DNA of 53,113 nucleotides from Candidatus Thorarchaeota archaeon SMTZ1-45. GTDB taxonomy: Archaea; Asgardarchaeota; Thorarchaeia; Thorarchaeales; Thorarchaeaceae. A program made the position numbers and the translations under genes. Of this stretch, positions 14,521 through 23,324 are shown piece by piece. Positions within the stretch are counted from its first letter, which is position 1. Each line of letters opens with the position of its first letter. Under the pieces are notes generated by a model, which made no database searches, was not told the DNA's origin, and saw only the letters and a list, made by a program, of their open reading frames with translations. Location: positions 1 to 53,113 of the forward strand of contig LRSL01000038.1 in the NCBI GenBank assembly GCA_001563335.1. The letters are read 5' to 3'.

Positions 14521-16485
14521 TCAACTCTCCCATGGGTCTATGAATTTACTCTTCTGAAATATTCTCTGAAATGTAGTCATCTGGTATGTCTTGTAGGATC
14601 GTAGTCTTGCTGTAATTGATTGGGTTGTAATCTTTTGTTTCGCATTCCCTCCCGAGAGTTTCTCTCGTATTACCCCACCAACAACATCTGTCTTGTAAGG
14701 AGGTAATCGTATGTAAGCGACCATATTTGTTGACTTGTCGATGAACACATGCACAAAAGGAATCCTCGATATCATCCAATCGATGAAAGGTTTTCTTAAC
14801 TGAGGTTCCTTGAAGGCACCAGCAATAAGCATCCCTTCAGGTAAACCACAGTACTCAAGTGCAGGAGCATAAAGAAGTCGAAAGATATTGTCATCAAGCA
14901 TTTTATGAAGATACTGTCGTGTGGTCTTTGGAACTAGTCCTAACCGTTCCATCATCCACATTCGAGATTTTCGGAGACCTCTAAAAGTTAAAAGAGGACC
15001 AATTAGGTCGATTTGCCTTGTCGTTAGTTTAACAGTGGGTTTTGTATCATACTCGGTCTTGCGATAGAGCCAGGAGTGATTTCTCTCAAGAATTTTTGAA
15101 GCAGGTTTCCATGGTTCGAGAATCCAAGTTTTACTCTTCTTGTCATATAGGTCTAATCTCATTGAAATGAGTTCTGAGTTGAGAGTCATCTGAATGCAAT
15201 TTGGAGATACAGAATTTGTGGGGCCTTCACTATCCATTGGTTCAATATGAACTGTGCATCCATCGTGACTAGATTCTGAGAGCACCATCTTTTTGATCAA
15301 TCCAGCACTTGTTATACTGGGTTTCTGTTTTTCAGTGAAAACAAAGCGATATCTAAGACCCATCTTTGATAAGGTTGGGAGATATCTCTCAGTAAGAATC
15401 ATTGCCATTCGATGCAATGTATAATGAGCCATTCTTCTCTTTGTACCAGTCACCATGTCAACTTCTGACGCTACAGGTCGTCCAGCTTGTTCACACTTAG
15501 ATAGGAGCTTGCATATCTTGTAGAGTGGTTCGAAATCAAGGATGTTAATATTACCTCTAAACATCTTTAACATCGGTTCATGGTCTGTAGCTGTTGGCCC
15601 GTCAGGACGTAAAGCATGGATGTTCCATCGTGTTAAAGTCATCCTTTGGAGATCTGTTTCATCAAGAGACACCGACTTAGCTCCCCGCCTCTCTCCAATT
15701 TCCTCTAGGACTTCTGCTGCGATTCTTTGTCTTGTTTTATCGACAACACGTTTTGGTGAATCTCTATCAATACTTAGAAACCTTGACCATTTATCGATTT
15801 TATCGGATAATGGATCTTGGGGCGCTAGACTTCTAACAACCAAAGCATTCTGGATGAGAATCCCTGTGAGTGATTCCTTTATCTTCTCAAGATCATCAAG
15901 AACATCTTCGACCTTTTTATCTGATATCAGTGAATCATAAATTTTCTCGAGACCGTCAAGCCTGAATTCTTCAACCTTGATCGACCAGAGAGGCAAGAGC
16001 CATGGAATCGCTCCACCAACAAAGTCAGATATGATATTGATAGAAAAAAGAGCTGCAGAAAGTGAATCAAGTCCTTGCGGAACGAGCGGCCAATTATAAT
16101 CTTTAGGAGCATCTTCTATAACAAACCGTGAAAACACATATGACAATGTGTCAATCTCATCAGAACTTAGGTTTGTTGGAAAGAGTGACTTCACTTGCAT
16201 TCTTGTATTAGATCCAACTGGGACTAGTGGTCTCATTTTTGTCGTCACTTTTCGTGTGACCTCTTCATATCCAAGGGCCCGGTTGATTGTTGATTCAGTA
16301 CTAACCTCATTTGGAAGTGGTTGCAGACGAAACTTGCTCTCAAAGAGCCGCTCGTCTAATTTAGCTGACTGCACCTTCCATGTCGAAGAATCAGCTATGA
16401 GATTTTGAAGGATGGTGAGATCCTCAACCATTCGTCCTTTCCTCAGCCAGTCAACAGTAACTTTAGCTCGCTTTCCCATCGTCAT
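14521..16485 (-). CDS. Large unknown protein with C-terminal winged-helix-like region
   Basis: A protein of about 654 residues that I cannot assign. The long middle part is mostly helical. The C-terminal third has a winged-helix-like block (RQIDLIGPLLTFRG, then MMERLGLVPKTTRQYLHKML), then a segment (VHVFIDKSTNMVAYIRLPP) resembling a small alpha/beta ligand-binding or regulatory domain. The gene at 17340-19319 has a similar order of elements, so they may be distant paralogues. Start: the frame extends to 16677, but that would overrun the divergent gene at 16566; ATG at 16485 or 16479 leaves an 80-base promoter region. Confidence 0.7.
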   Translation of the reverse strand: MTMGKRAKVTVDWLRKGRMVEDLTILQNLIADSSTWKVQSAKLDERLFESKFRLQPLPNEVSTESTINRALGYEEVTRKVTTKMRPLVPVGSNTRMQVKSLFPTNLSSDEIDTLSYVFSRFVIEDAPKDYNWPLVPQGLDSLSAALFSINIISDFVGGAIPWLLPLWSIKVEEFRLDGLEKIYDSLISDKKVEDVLDDLEKIKESLTGILIQNALVVRSLAPQDPLSDKIDKWSRFLSIDRDSPKRVVDKTRQRIAAEVLEEIGERRGAKSVSLDETDLQRMTLTRWNIHALRPDGPTATDHEPMLKMFRGNINILDFEPLYKICKLLSKCEQAGRPVASEVDMVTGTKRRMAHYTLHRMAMILTERYLPTLSKMGLRYRFVFTEKQKPSITSAGLIKKMVLSESSHDGCTVHIEPMDSEGPTNSVSPNCIQMTLNSELISMRLDLYDKKSKTWILEPWKPASKILERNHSWLYRKTEYDTKPTVKLTTRQIDLIGPLLTFRGLRKSRMWMMERLGLVPKTTRQYLHKMLDDNIFRLLYAPALEYCGLPEGMLIAGAFKEPQLRKPFIDWMISRIPFVHVFIDKSTNMVAYIRLPPYKTDVVGGVIREKLSGGNAKQKITTQSITARLRSYKTYQMTTFQRIFQKSKFIDPWES

Positions 16486-16565
16486 CACTTGATAGAAACA
16501 GCTCCACTTATCACTATAGGATACACACCTTAGGAGCTTATTAGCATAGAGCAACACTATGTTAC

Positions 16566-17159
16566 ATGAGGCAAAATCAATTAATCCTGGAGTTTTCGTC
16601 CTCGATTCCAGATTATTCTTCTTCCCTTCAAGAGACCCTGACAGAAAGTCTCTGGGACACAGCCAAGGACGAATCACTTCACATCATTCTTAGGGAGCCA
16701 GCACTTCTCGAGCTTGCAAGGCGTCAGGAACCTGGAGTTCTTGCATATTGTGATAGACTCCTCCTCTCTGATGATCAAGAGTACTGGTTCTCTGCATTGA
16801 AGGTGCTAGAGCGACTGAATACATATGATGCAATCAAGAGGTTACTGGTTATCTGTGGGTACTCTTGTATTGAGGATAGAAAGATCGTAATGCATGTTCT
16901 TGCCCGAGTGTTGACACCTGCTCATCGAGAGGGATTCCGAAGGATACTTCGTTCCATCATTACTCCAGGTGTAATTGATGTAACAGGTTGGTCAACTACA
17001 GCACTGAGTGTTCTCAATGCAGTATGTTTCGATAAGGGAATCATTGTAGAAACCTCTATCAACTCTCTTGCTAGGTCTTTCAAACAGCCAGAAGCTATAA
17101 AGAAAACAACATCTTCTATTTATATTCAATCAAATAAACAACGAGAAAAGCACCTATAG
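16566..17159 (+). CDS. Unknown helical protein, possibly HEAT-like
   Basis: A 197-residue, mostly helical protein. Repeating helical pairs (PALLELARRQEPGVLAYCDRL, WFSALKVLERLNTYDAIKRL, KIVMHVLARVLTPAHREGF) recall HEAT/armadillo-type repeats, but the match is loose. The tail is basic. It is divergent from the large unknown gene at 14521-16485 with about 80 bases between them, and lies inside the block of unrecognised genes. Confidence 0.6.
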   Translation: MRQNQLILEFSSSIPDYSSSLQETLTESLWDTAKDESLHIILREPALLELARRQEPGVLAYCDRLLLSDDQEYWFSALKVLERLNTYDAIKRLLVICGYSCIEDRKIVMHVLARVLTPAHREGFRRILRSIITPGVIDVTGWSTTALSVLNAVCFDKGIIVETSINSLARSFKQPEAIKKTTSSIYIQSNKQREKHL

Positions 17160-17188
17160 ACCTGATTTTCCTGAACACTCAGTGGTCG

Positions 17189-17200
17189 TGATGATCATCA
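17189..17200. repeat. Perfect 12-bp palindrome
   Basis: TGATGATCATCA is a perfect palindrome 30 bases after the stop of the gene at 16566-17159, in a 180-base gap. It could be a protein-binding site or chance. Confidence 0.3.
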
Positions 17201-17339
17201 TTGAAAACCTAAGGTAACAGATTAGTAATAATAAAGCCTAGTTGTTGATAGAATCGAAATCCTAAGGGAAATGGGAATCTCTCTTACAAAGAAGATATGG
17301 GTTATTGTTGGTTGACTGCTACAGGAATAGAAGAAGTTA

Positions 17340-19319
17340 CTAATCCTCGACATCTTTTGGAAGAAGTCGGACTTGGCTAATTAGACCACTAACATCAGCG
17401 TCCCATGTTCCATCATCTTTCAGTAATCGCTGATACAGATTATTTCTGTAAGCGATGTATGAAGATATTGGTAATGCGCGAAGATGAACACCATTCTCAG
17501 ATGCTACTTGAGGTAATACTGTTAGAAGATCATATGCTTTGTCTTCAGGAATTCGAGTCATTATAAGACTGGTTTTGCCATCCTTTGTAATTCGGACATT
17601 AGCACTAGGAGCATGTTTCAAAAATGATCTAGATAATGAACAGACAGGGGAAGAAGGTCCTTCTACAAAGATACAAGCAGATGTCAGTTTATGTAGAACT
17701 GATGAATAATGTAAAGAGAGAACTCCTTTCTCTCTTAGGTGTACCAATTCATCCTCAATAACCTGATTTTTGATATTGAAATAATTAGAATATTGATTTG
17801 TTTCTAGTGATGTTAGATATAATCCCCATGAAATCAAATCTAAAATTTTGGCTTGTCGCTGATTGATACTGATAGGTGACTTGTTTTGCCAACCACCAAA
17901 CTCATTTCTTAGTTGTCTTAAGCTACGTTTTCGTTCCAATGATTTGATTAAAATCGAGCTGTTTATAGACCACCTTCGATTTCTATTATTGTAGAGCGAC
18001 AAATGTAGTGAACTCATCTCCCAATCAATTACATGGATTTTTTTTAGAATTCTTGTCACCCTTTCTACCGCATTTGGTGGCATGACCATAATTTGCACTT
18101 GAGGAGCTTTGCTGGTTTGAAATCCCAGTTTCGCTGACATCTCAAGATGTTTATGAGGCCATTTGTGAGCTGCACCGTAATAGATTGCAGTCTTCAGACC
18201 TACTGATTTTCGCTGAACATATCCCCTCATGAAAAAGCCCATTCTTGATAAAACAAGTCGATCACTCCACGAGGTTTTTGATTTCATAGCTTCTTCCTTT
18301 GTCACAGGAAGTTTTGTCAGGATTTTTCCCTGTGTGTTTAATGTCTGCGCGTATTTGATAACACACTTCATCATATCTGGAAACATCTCTTGAATTTTAA
18401 CTTCTGCTCGGACCCAAGGGTTTTGAATTTCAGTCTCAGGAATTGGTCTATCAGTCAATTCTAATAGACCTTGATCAGCCATCATCATAATCCTGACATA
18501 AGGGGGTGGTTTGACACCATCAATCAAACACAGCAAATGTCCCTCAACCAAAGTTCGAAATACATCAGCAGAGGAGTACCTTGTTCTAAAAACAATAGGA
18601 TCTTCATTCGGTATCTCTGATTTTCTAAGCCATCCTAAGAAAGCTAGCACTTGAGTTCGAATTGGTTGCGGAAAAGAAGAGGGTACGAGCGGTTCAAGCG
18701 TTTCTCTTATTGTGTCTTTGATTGTCAGATTTGGTATTGTGACATCTTCTACAAGAGAGGCAATAAAGGGCCATGAAGGAGATTCTGAAGTTAGTAGGTC
18801 AAAAATTTCAGGCCTTTCTGTTCTGCTATGGAATATATCTTTGTGAACTACCAAATCTCGCTTCATGGATAAAAGAGATACTTCATATTTGTGAATCAGA
18901 TATGCATCAATTAGAACTCCATCTTCAATGTCAGAAATTGAAAGAAGAAATCGATTATCATTCACTAATGATTGAATAGTAAATATGACGTTTGGTACTC
19001 CATCAACAACATGTACTATCCAATTTCCAGTGCTGGCGGGATACATCATGTCTTCGCCAACAGGTCGTGAAGAGTATCTCATCTTTAAGATCAAGATTGG
19101 TCTGAAACTAATGAGTTCATTCTCATCAAATTCCAGAGTTTTAATTCCCCCAAGATGATGCTTGGGAATTCTAAATGATACATCAGTCGCTCCTCGAATA
19201 GTGGTTCCATCTTCGAGTTTTATCTCAGGACCTTCTCTCCAGTACTTCAACATCCCTCTATGAGCTAAGCCATGAGTTGGATAAACTATCACATGGATTG
19301 ATGTCGACTCCTCGTTCAT
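17340..19319 (-). CDS. Large unknown protein, possible distant paralogue of the 14521 gene
   Basis: A 659-residue protein with no family I recognise. The N-terminal third is beta-rich (IHVIVYPTHGL, GATDVSFRIPKHHLGG). The middle and end follow the same order as the neighbour at 14521-16485: a strand-rich block (HLSLYNNRNRRWSINSS), a winged-helix-like block starting near INQRQAKILDLISWGLYL with VIEDELVHLREKGVLSL, then a small alpha/beta region (ANVRITKDGKTSLIMTRIP). A DNA-binding or sensory role is only a guess. The ATG at 19319 fits the divergent non-coding region upstream. Confidence 0.7.
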   Translation of the reverse strand: MNEESTSIHVIVYPTHGLAHRGMLKYWREGPEIKLEDGTTIRGATDVSFRIPKHHLGGIKTLEFDENELISFRPILILKMRYSSRPVGEDMMYPASTGNWIVHVVDGVPNVIFTIQSLVNDNRFLLSISDIEDGVLIDAYLIHKYEVSLLSMKRDLVVHKDIFHSRTERPEIFDLLTSESPSWPFIASLVEDVTIPNLTIKDTIRETLEPLVPSSFPQPIRTQVLAFLGWLRKSEIPNEDPIVFRTRYSSADVFRTLVEGHLLCLIDGVKPPPYVRIMMMADQGLLELTDRPIPETEIQNPWVRAEVKIQEMFPDMMKCVIKYAQTLNTQGKILTKLPVTKEEAMKSKTSWSDRLVLSRMGFFMRGYVQRKSVGLKTAIYYGAAHKWPHKHLEMSAKLGFQTSKAPQVQIMVMPPNAVERVTRILKKIHVIDWEMSSLHLSLYNNRNRRWSINSSILIKSLERKRSLRQLRNEFGGWQNKSPISINQRQAKILDLISWGLYLTSLETNQYSNYFNIKNQVIEDELVHLREKGVLSLHYSSVLHKLTSACIFVEGPSSPVCSLSRSFLKHAPSANVRITKDGKTSLIMTRIPEDKAYDLLTVLPQVASENGVHLRALPISSYIAYRNNLYQRLLKDDGTWDADVSGLISQVRLLPKDVED

Positions 19320-19845
19320 TGAAATCGGTATTTCCCTTGATTAAAAGAGGACTATATGTATCAACCGTTCAAAATAGTTATGGAAAAGAAAAATCACTCA
19401 GTGTAGTTCGATCTACACTGAGCTTGTTCGATTGTTGGTATCACCAAGGTTCTGGAGGTAAACCACTTGGATCACATTTCAATACAATGTAATCAAAGGG
19501 AGATTCAGAGACCTTGTTTATTTCATTAAACCGGTCGTTGTTGTGTTTGTACATGGTTCATTACCAAATAATAACACAGCAACAAAGCGTTATTGAAACA
19601 CAGCTTTCTACTTGCTAGTTTCTCAACAAGAATCAGTGTTGAATATTTCAAAATCGCCGCATTTTGATAGTAGTTGTTGGTGAGCTTATAAGGGACAAGC
19701 AAGCACAAAATAAGCTATATTGATTAGGAGATATGAGATTTAGATATGTGTTCTTTGGCGATTGAATTTTCCTTCTAATCAACAAAGATTCGTAAAATGA
19801 ACCTGAGGGTCCAGTGGACAGCTATTGGTTGATACTGATTAGAAA
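19320..19845. other. 526-base gene-free region
   Basis: No gene is supported here. A 71-codon frame at 19277-19492 (plus) starts inside the neighbouring gene and lacks a ribosome binding site. The region holds the perfect hairpin at 19397-19422, a smaller TTGGT/ACCAA inverted repeat at 19435-19447, and AT-rich DNA after that. It must carry the promoter of the minus-strand gene at 19319 and the 3' end of the FAD reductase transcript. A small RNA is possible. Confidence 0.4.
19397..19422 (-). terminator. Perfect 10-bp hairpin
   Basis: CTCAGTGTAG (19397-19406) pairs perfectly with CTACACTGAG (19413-19422) around a six-base loop. On the reverse strand it is followed by TGATTTTTCTTTT. It could end the FAD reductase transcript far downstream of its stop, or act as a leader structure 78 bases before the start of the gene at 17340-19319. 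Confidence 0.4.
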
Positions 19846-21036
19846 TTATTCGGTTTCAAAGAGTGACTGTTTGATGTTTGTAACCTTCTCAGCTTTAGTA
19901 ATCAAACTACGAAGTTTAAGTGCAACTTTTCGATTCCCCAAAGAGATACCACCAACCACAACATCATCTTTCAAAACAGCTTTATGATATTTTCCACCCT
20001 CTATGTCAACGGAAACAATTGACTCATAATCAGGAAATCCTGGATTAACAATACCAATACTTGTTAGCTCAATCCCTGCAACCTGCAGCTGATTTGATGG
20101 GGTAATGCCATTGAATTTTGCACTCCCAAATTCAATCATGTTCTGAGCGGCTATTCGAGAGCTTGCTGTTGCCCATGGAATTATTCCATACCATTCATTA
20201 TTCCACTCCATGCAGTCTCCAGCTGCAAACACACCTTTGGCAGAAGTCTGCATATAATCATCAACTGTAATCCCATGATGATAGCTAATTCCAGAATTCT
20301 TAGCAATAATAGTATTAGATCTAACACCAGTTGCTATAACAACCAAATCACCCTTGATCTCGTCTTTTTGTGCTGAAACAATGCCTGTAACATCTTCATC
20401 CCCTGAGAGTTCCCTACATTCGAATCCAAAAAGAACCTGAATTCCCTTCTTCTCTATCTGTTTTGTTAGTACCTTGCTTCCTTGATCATCAAGTTGAAGT
20501 GGAAGAAGACGGTCTTCATTCGTGACAACGATTGGATCGCCACCAATTTCCTTCATCGCTGCAGCTAATTCAATACCGAGCGGACCTCCACCGATGACAA
20601 TCTCTCGACCAGCACCCTCGACTGCTTTCCGGATATCAAGAGCATCGTCAAGCGTTCTGATAACATGGACGTTGTTTTTATGAAGTCCTTCGAAAGGTGG
20701 GATAAAAGGACGGCAACCTACAGCTATCATTATAGAGTCATACTGTTCATGGTCCATTGATGTTGATTTGATAGCCATCCTCTTTGTGTCTATTTGAAAA
20801 ACTGGAGTCGATAAATAGAGATTAACATCGTTTTTCTTGTACCAGTCAAGGTCATACCGTATTGTTTCTTTGATTGTACGTCGTTTTGCTATTAAATCTA
20901 TCAAATTTGGTCGAGGATAATATGGATGGCGTTCATCAGTGAAAACATCAATCTCAACAGTTTGATCTTTATCTCTAATCTCACGGACTGCTGTCGTTGA
21001 TGCTACACCATTTCCAATAATCCCGACTTTTATCAT
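19846..21036 (-). CDS. FAD-dependent pyridine nucleotide-disulfide-type oxidoreductase
   Basis: A 396-residue flavoprotein of the NADH oxidase/rubredoxin reductase/nitrite reductase-like group. The FAD-binding Rossmann motif is at the N terminus (VGIIGNGVASTTAV), the NAD(P)H site is VIGGGPLGIELAAA, and the second FAD motif is KGVFAAGDC. The redox CxxxxC pair of disulfide reductases is absent, as in rubredoxin reductase-like members. The C-terminal domain is short. It probably passes electrons from NAD(P)H to a small carrier, but none is encoded next door. It is divergent from the HAD gene at 21157. Confidence 0.88.
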   Translation of the reverse strand: MIKVGIIGNGVASTTAVREIRDKDQTVEIDVFTDERHPYYPRPNLIDLIAKRRTIKETIRYDLDWYKKNDVNLYLSTPVFQIDTKRMAIKSTSMDHEQYDSIMIAVGCRPFIPPFEGLHKNNVHVIRTLDDALDIRKAVEGAGREIVIGGGPLGIELAAAMKEIGGDPIVVTNEDRLLPLQLDDQGSKVLTKQIEKKGIQVLFGFECRELSGDEDVTGIVSAQKDEIKGDLVVIATGVRSNTIIAKNSGISYHHGITVDDYMQTSAKGVFAAGDCMEWNNEWYGIIPWATASSRIAAQNMIEFGSAKFNGITPSNQLQVAGIELTSIGIVNPGFPDYESIVSVDIEGGKYHKAVLKDDVVVGGISLGNRKVALKLRSLITKAEKVTNIKQSLFETE

Positions 21037-21156
21037 GGTTGATGCTCCTTTGAGCCATTGATTGATGCATTTCCTTATTGAGTATGTCGTATTGACAGTA
21101 ATCAGTCAAAACATGCAATCACACTCTTTTTTAATGTCACATCAGTTTGATTAGTC

Positions 21157-21909
21157 ATGGGAGAGCAGAAATCCAAACCTAGCAGGATAAAAGCAGTCCT
21201 CTTTGATATGCATAAAACGCTAACAGATGTTGAAGAGGAATTTATCTCCTTGACAAGACAAGTAGCTCGAACTGTGGGAATTGATTTGACACCATTCTCA
21301 GATGATGAAATTCTCACAGCATTGGAAAGTTTCGATGATTGGTTTACGTGTTTTCAAATCGAAAATGATGTTGATATCCACTATGGAAATGAGATAGAAC
21401 ACTGGACTGAAGCAAATAGGGTGATGTTTGAAGCAATAGGAATTACAGGTCTTTCCGATGACATCTTGATATCTGTTGAAAAGAAATGGAGAGAACGTCT
21501 TAAGACATGGGAAATGCTTCGACCAGAAGCAAAATCCACAATTTATGAGTTGCACAAGCGAGGCTATCCACTTGGTGTGTGCACGAGGCGTCCTGATGAT
21601 CCATCATATCTATTGAGAGAATGGGGGATTCTTGATAAATTCTCCACTGTCAGATGGACTTCAGTTCCTGGATATGCAAAACCCTATCCATACACATTGA
21701 TTCTTGCAGCTGATGATCTTGGAGTGAATCCACAAAACTGTGCGTTTGTTGGAAATTCAGTTGATGTAGATGTTGTCGCGGCTCAACGAGCTGGAATGAC
21801 CCCGGTACTCGCAACATGGGCATATACAGAAGAGGTAGTAGAAACACCCGAAGGAACATACATCATAAACAAAGTTTCAGAGCTTTTGGATCTTCTTATT
21901 GAATTATAA
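21157..21909 (+). CDS. HAD-superfamily hydrolase with altered motif I
   Basis: A 250-residue HAD protein with a helical cap (about 30-125). Motif I reads FDMHKTLTD: the nucleophile Asp17 is kept, but the usual second Asp (D+2), the general acid/base in phosphatases, is His19. Motif II is VCTRR, motif III has the lysine in YAKPYP, and motif IV is GNSVDVD, with the product-side layout of phosphatases such as Gph. Replacement of D+2 often means a changed reaction or lost phosphatase turnover, so the activity is uncertain. Confidence 0.85.
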   Translation: MGEQKSKPSRIKAVLFDMHKTLTDVEEEFISLTRQVARTVGIDLTPFSDDEILTALESFDDWFTCFQIENDVDIHYGNEIEHWTEANRVMFEAIGITGLSDDILISVEKKWRERLKTWEMLRPEAKSTIYELHKRGYPLGVCTRRPDDPSYLLREWGILDKFSTVRWTSVPGYAKPYPYTLILAADDLGVNPQNCAFVGNSVDVDVVAAQRAGMTPVLATWAYTEEVVETPEGTYIINKVSELLDLLIEL

Positions 21910-21920
21910 TCTTCGAATAA

Positions 21921-23324
21921 TCAATTCTCGTCTTCTTCATTCGATTCGTTGTTTTCCATGATGTTTGAATCATTTGGAAGGCCCTTTTCTCGGAGTGGCA
22001 GGAGTCTGCTTATCATGTTGAATAGAAACGCTCTAAATGATGTGAAGAGCCGAAATGGGAGTATTAGGGGACTAAGTAGAAATCGAAGTATCTTATTCTT
22101 CATGGTTGCTTTTTCAGGATATCCAATATATGCAAGAGAATGTTCACGAAGGATATCCTCTAAGGCAACAATAAGAGCTTCCTTTGCTAATTGTGTTAGA
22201 TCAAGACTCTTGAATATATCACTGCTACTGAAATCTTTTCTTTCAACAACACTTTTCCATTTGAGATACTTTGCTTTTTCAATGATGTCAGTTAATGAAT
22301 ATGCAAGCTCTCCAATATATGGAATGAGTGTTTTTTGTACTTCAGTTGGTGTTGGCTCATATGATAACTCATGATGCATTTTCTCAATAGCAAACATCTG
22401 TTTTAATGGAGGTTTGAACCATAGTACATGGAGAAGACCTTCTATTTTTCGTAGAGTTGTTCTATCTCTCTCCTCAATGTGGTCTGGAATCTTGTCAAGG
22501 ACTTTCTCTTTTGCCTTGTCTACAGCCCCTCCACTAAGCTCTCTCCAAATTCTATCAAGTTCAAGAACAGCCTTTGCGTATCTATTGAATTTGAAATCAA
22601 GGTATTCTTCAATGTCCCTTGGAGTCAGAACATCAATGGACTTTATATCAAAAGAAGTAATTCCCCCTGCAATTTCCCAAAGACGTTTTGTGAAGAAATC
22701 AATTGTATTTGAACATTCAGGACACTCAATCCTTAATGCATGGTCTCCAGGTTGAGCAACTATGAAGCATGATTGCAAAGCATTTTCTATTGATGTAAAG
22801 GATGGGAGGTCAATTGGGAAAAGGTCCATCACTCCGTGTCCTGCTGTTGACCAAGCAGAAAGACGATTATTCCTTTTGTCCAATTCAACAATGATTCGTT
22901 CCTTATCACCAAGATGATCAAATTGTTGTGTGAAACCCTTTGAGTATGCCATCACTGCATAGAGAACATACCTTTCTTTGGATGAGTCAAGACCTGGCAT
23001 TTTCAAAATCAAACCTACAGCATCCAGTGGTTCACCTTCAGACAACCACGCACCAGTAGCCTGGTCAAATTCCCATCGATCACCCAATTCATAGAAGACA
23101 TCTCTAAGACTTCTGAGGTCCACTGCTTCTTGTGCCTTCTTGAGAGTTTCACGTTCCCATTGTTCATATTCCCGTAATAGCTTAGACATACTTTTTCGTT
23201 CTAATTCAAGCCACTGTGTTTCGATTTTTAGCTTGACCTTCAAGTAGGAGTCCTCTTCTTTTTTCTGCAGTGTTTCTAAAATCGTTGTGGTTTGAGGCCT
23301 CTTATGACTATCGTAATTAGTCAT
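21921..23324 (-). CDS. Unknown protein with helical N terminus and hydrophobic C-terminal segment
   Basis: A 467-residue protein I do not recognise. The N-terminal 70 residues are a charged helix, probably coiled coil. The middle contains PECS but no clear zinc site. Near 405-445 lies a long hydrophobic, basic stretch (FLLSPLILPFRLF, then AFLFNMISRLLPL) able to lie on or enter a membrane, followed by an acidic tail. The start overlaps the stop of the upstream membrane protein gene by four bases (ATGA), so the two are made together and may form a complex. Confidence 0.72.
   Translation of the reverse strand: MTNYDSHKRPQTTTILETLQKKEEDSYLKVKLKIETQWLELERKSMSKLLREYEQWERETLKKAQEAVDLRSLRDVFYELGDRWEFDQATGAWLSEGEPLDAVGLILKMPGLDSSKERYVLYAVMAYSKGFTQQFDHLGDKERIIVELDKRNNRLSAWSTAGHGVMDLFPIDLPSFTSIENALQSCFIVAQPGDHALRIECPECSNTIDFFTKRLWEIAGGITSFDIKSIDVLTPRDIEEYLDFKFNRYAKAVLELDRIWRELSGGAVDKAKEKVLDKIPDHIEERDRTTLRKIEGLLHVLWFKPPLKQMFAIEKMHHELSYEPTPTEVQKTLIPYIGELAYSLTDIIEKAKYLKWKSVVERKDFSSSDIFKSLDLTQLAKEALIVALEDILREHSLAYIGYPEKATMKNKILRFLLSPLILPFRLFTSFRAFLFNMISRLLPLREKGLPNDSNIMENNESNEEDEN

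Noticed and set aside
16486..16677. N-terminal extension of the large unknown protein to 16677
   Set aside because: It would overlap the divergent gene at 16566 and has poor protein-like composition; Met at 16485 or 16479 is more likely.
19277..19492. 71-codon ORF in the gene-free region
   Set aside because: It starts inside the neighbouring gene, has no ribosome binding site and its second half runs through a perfect hairpin.
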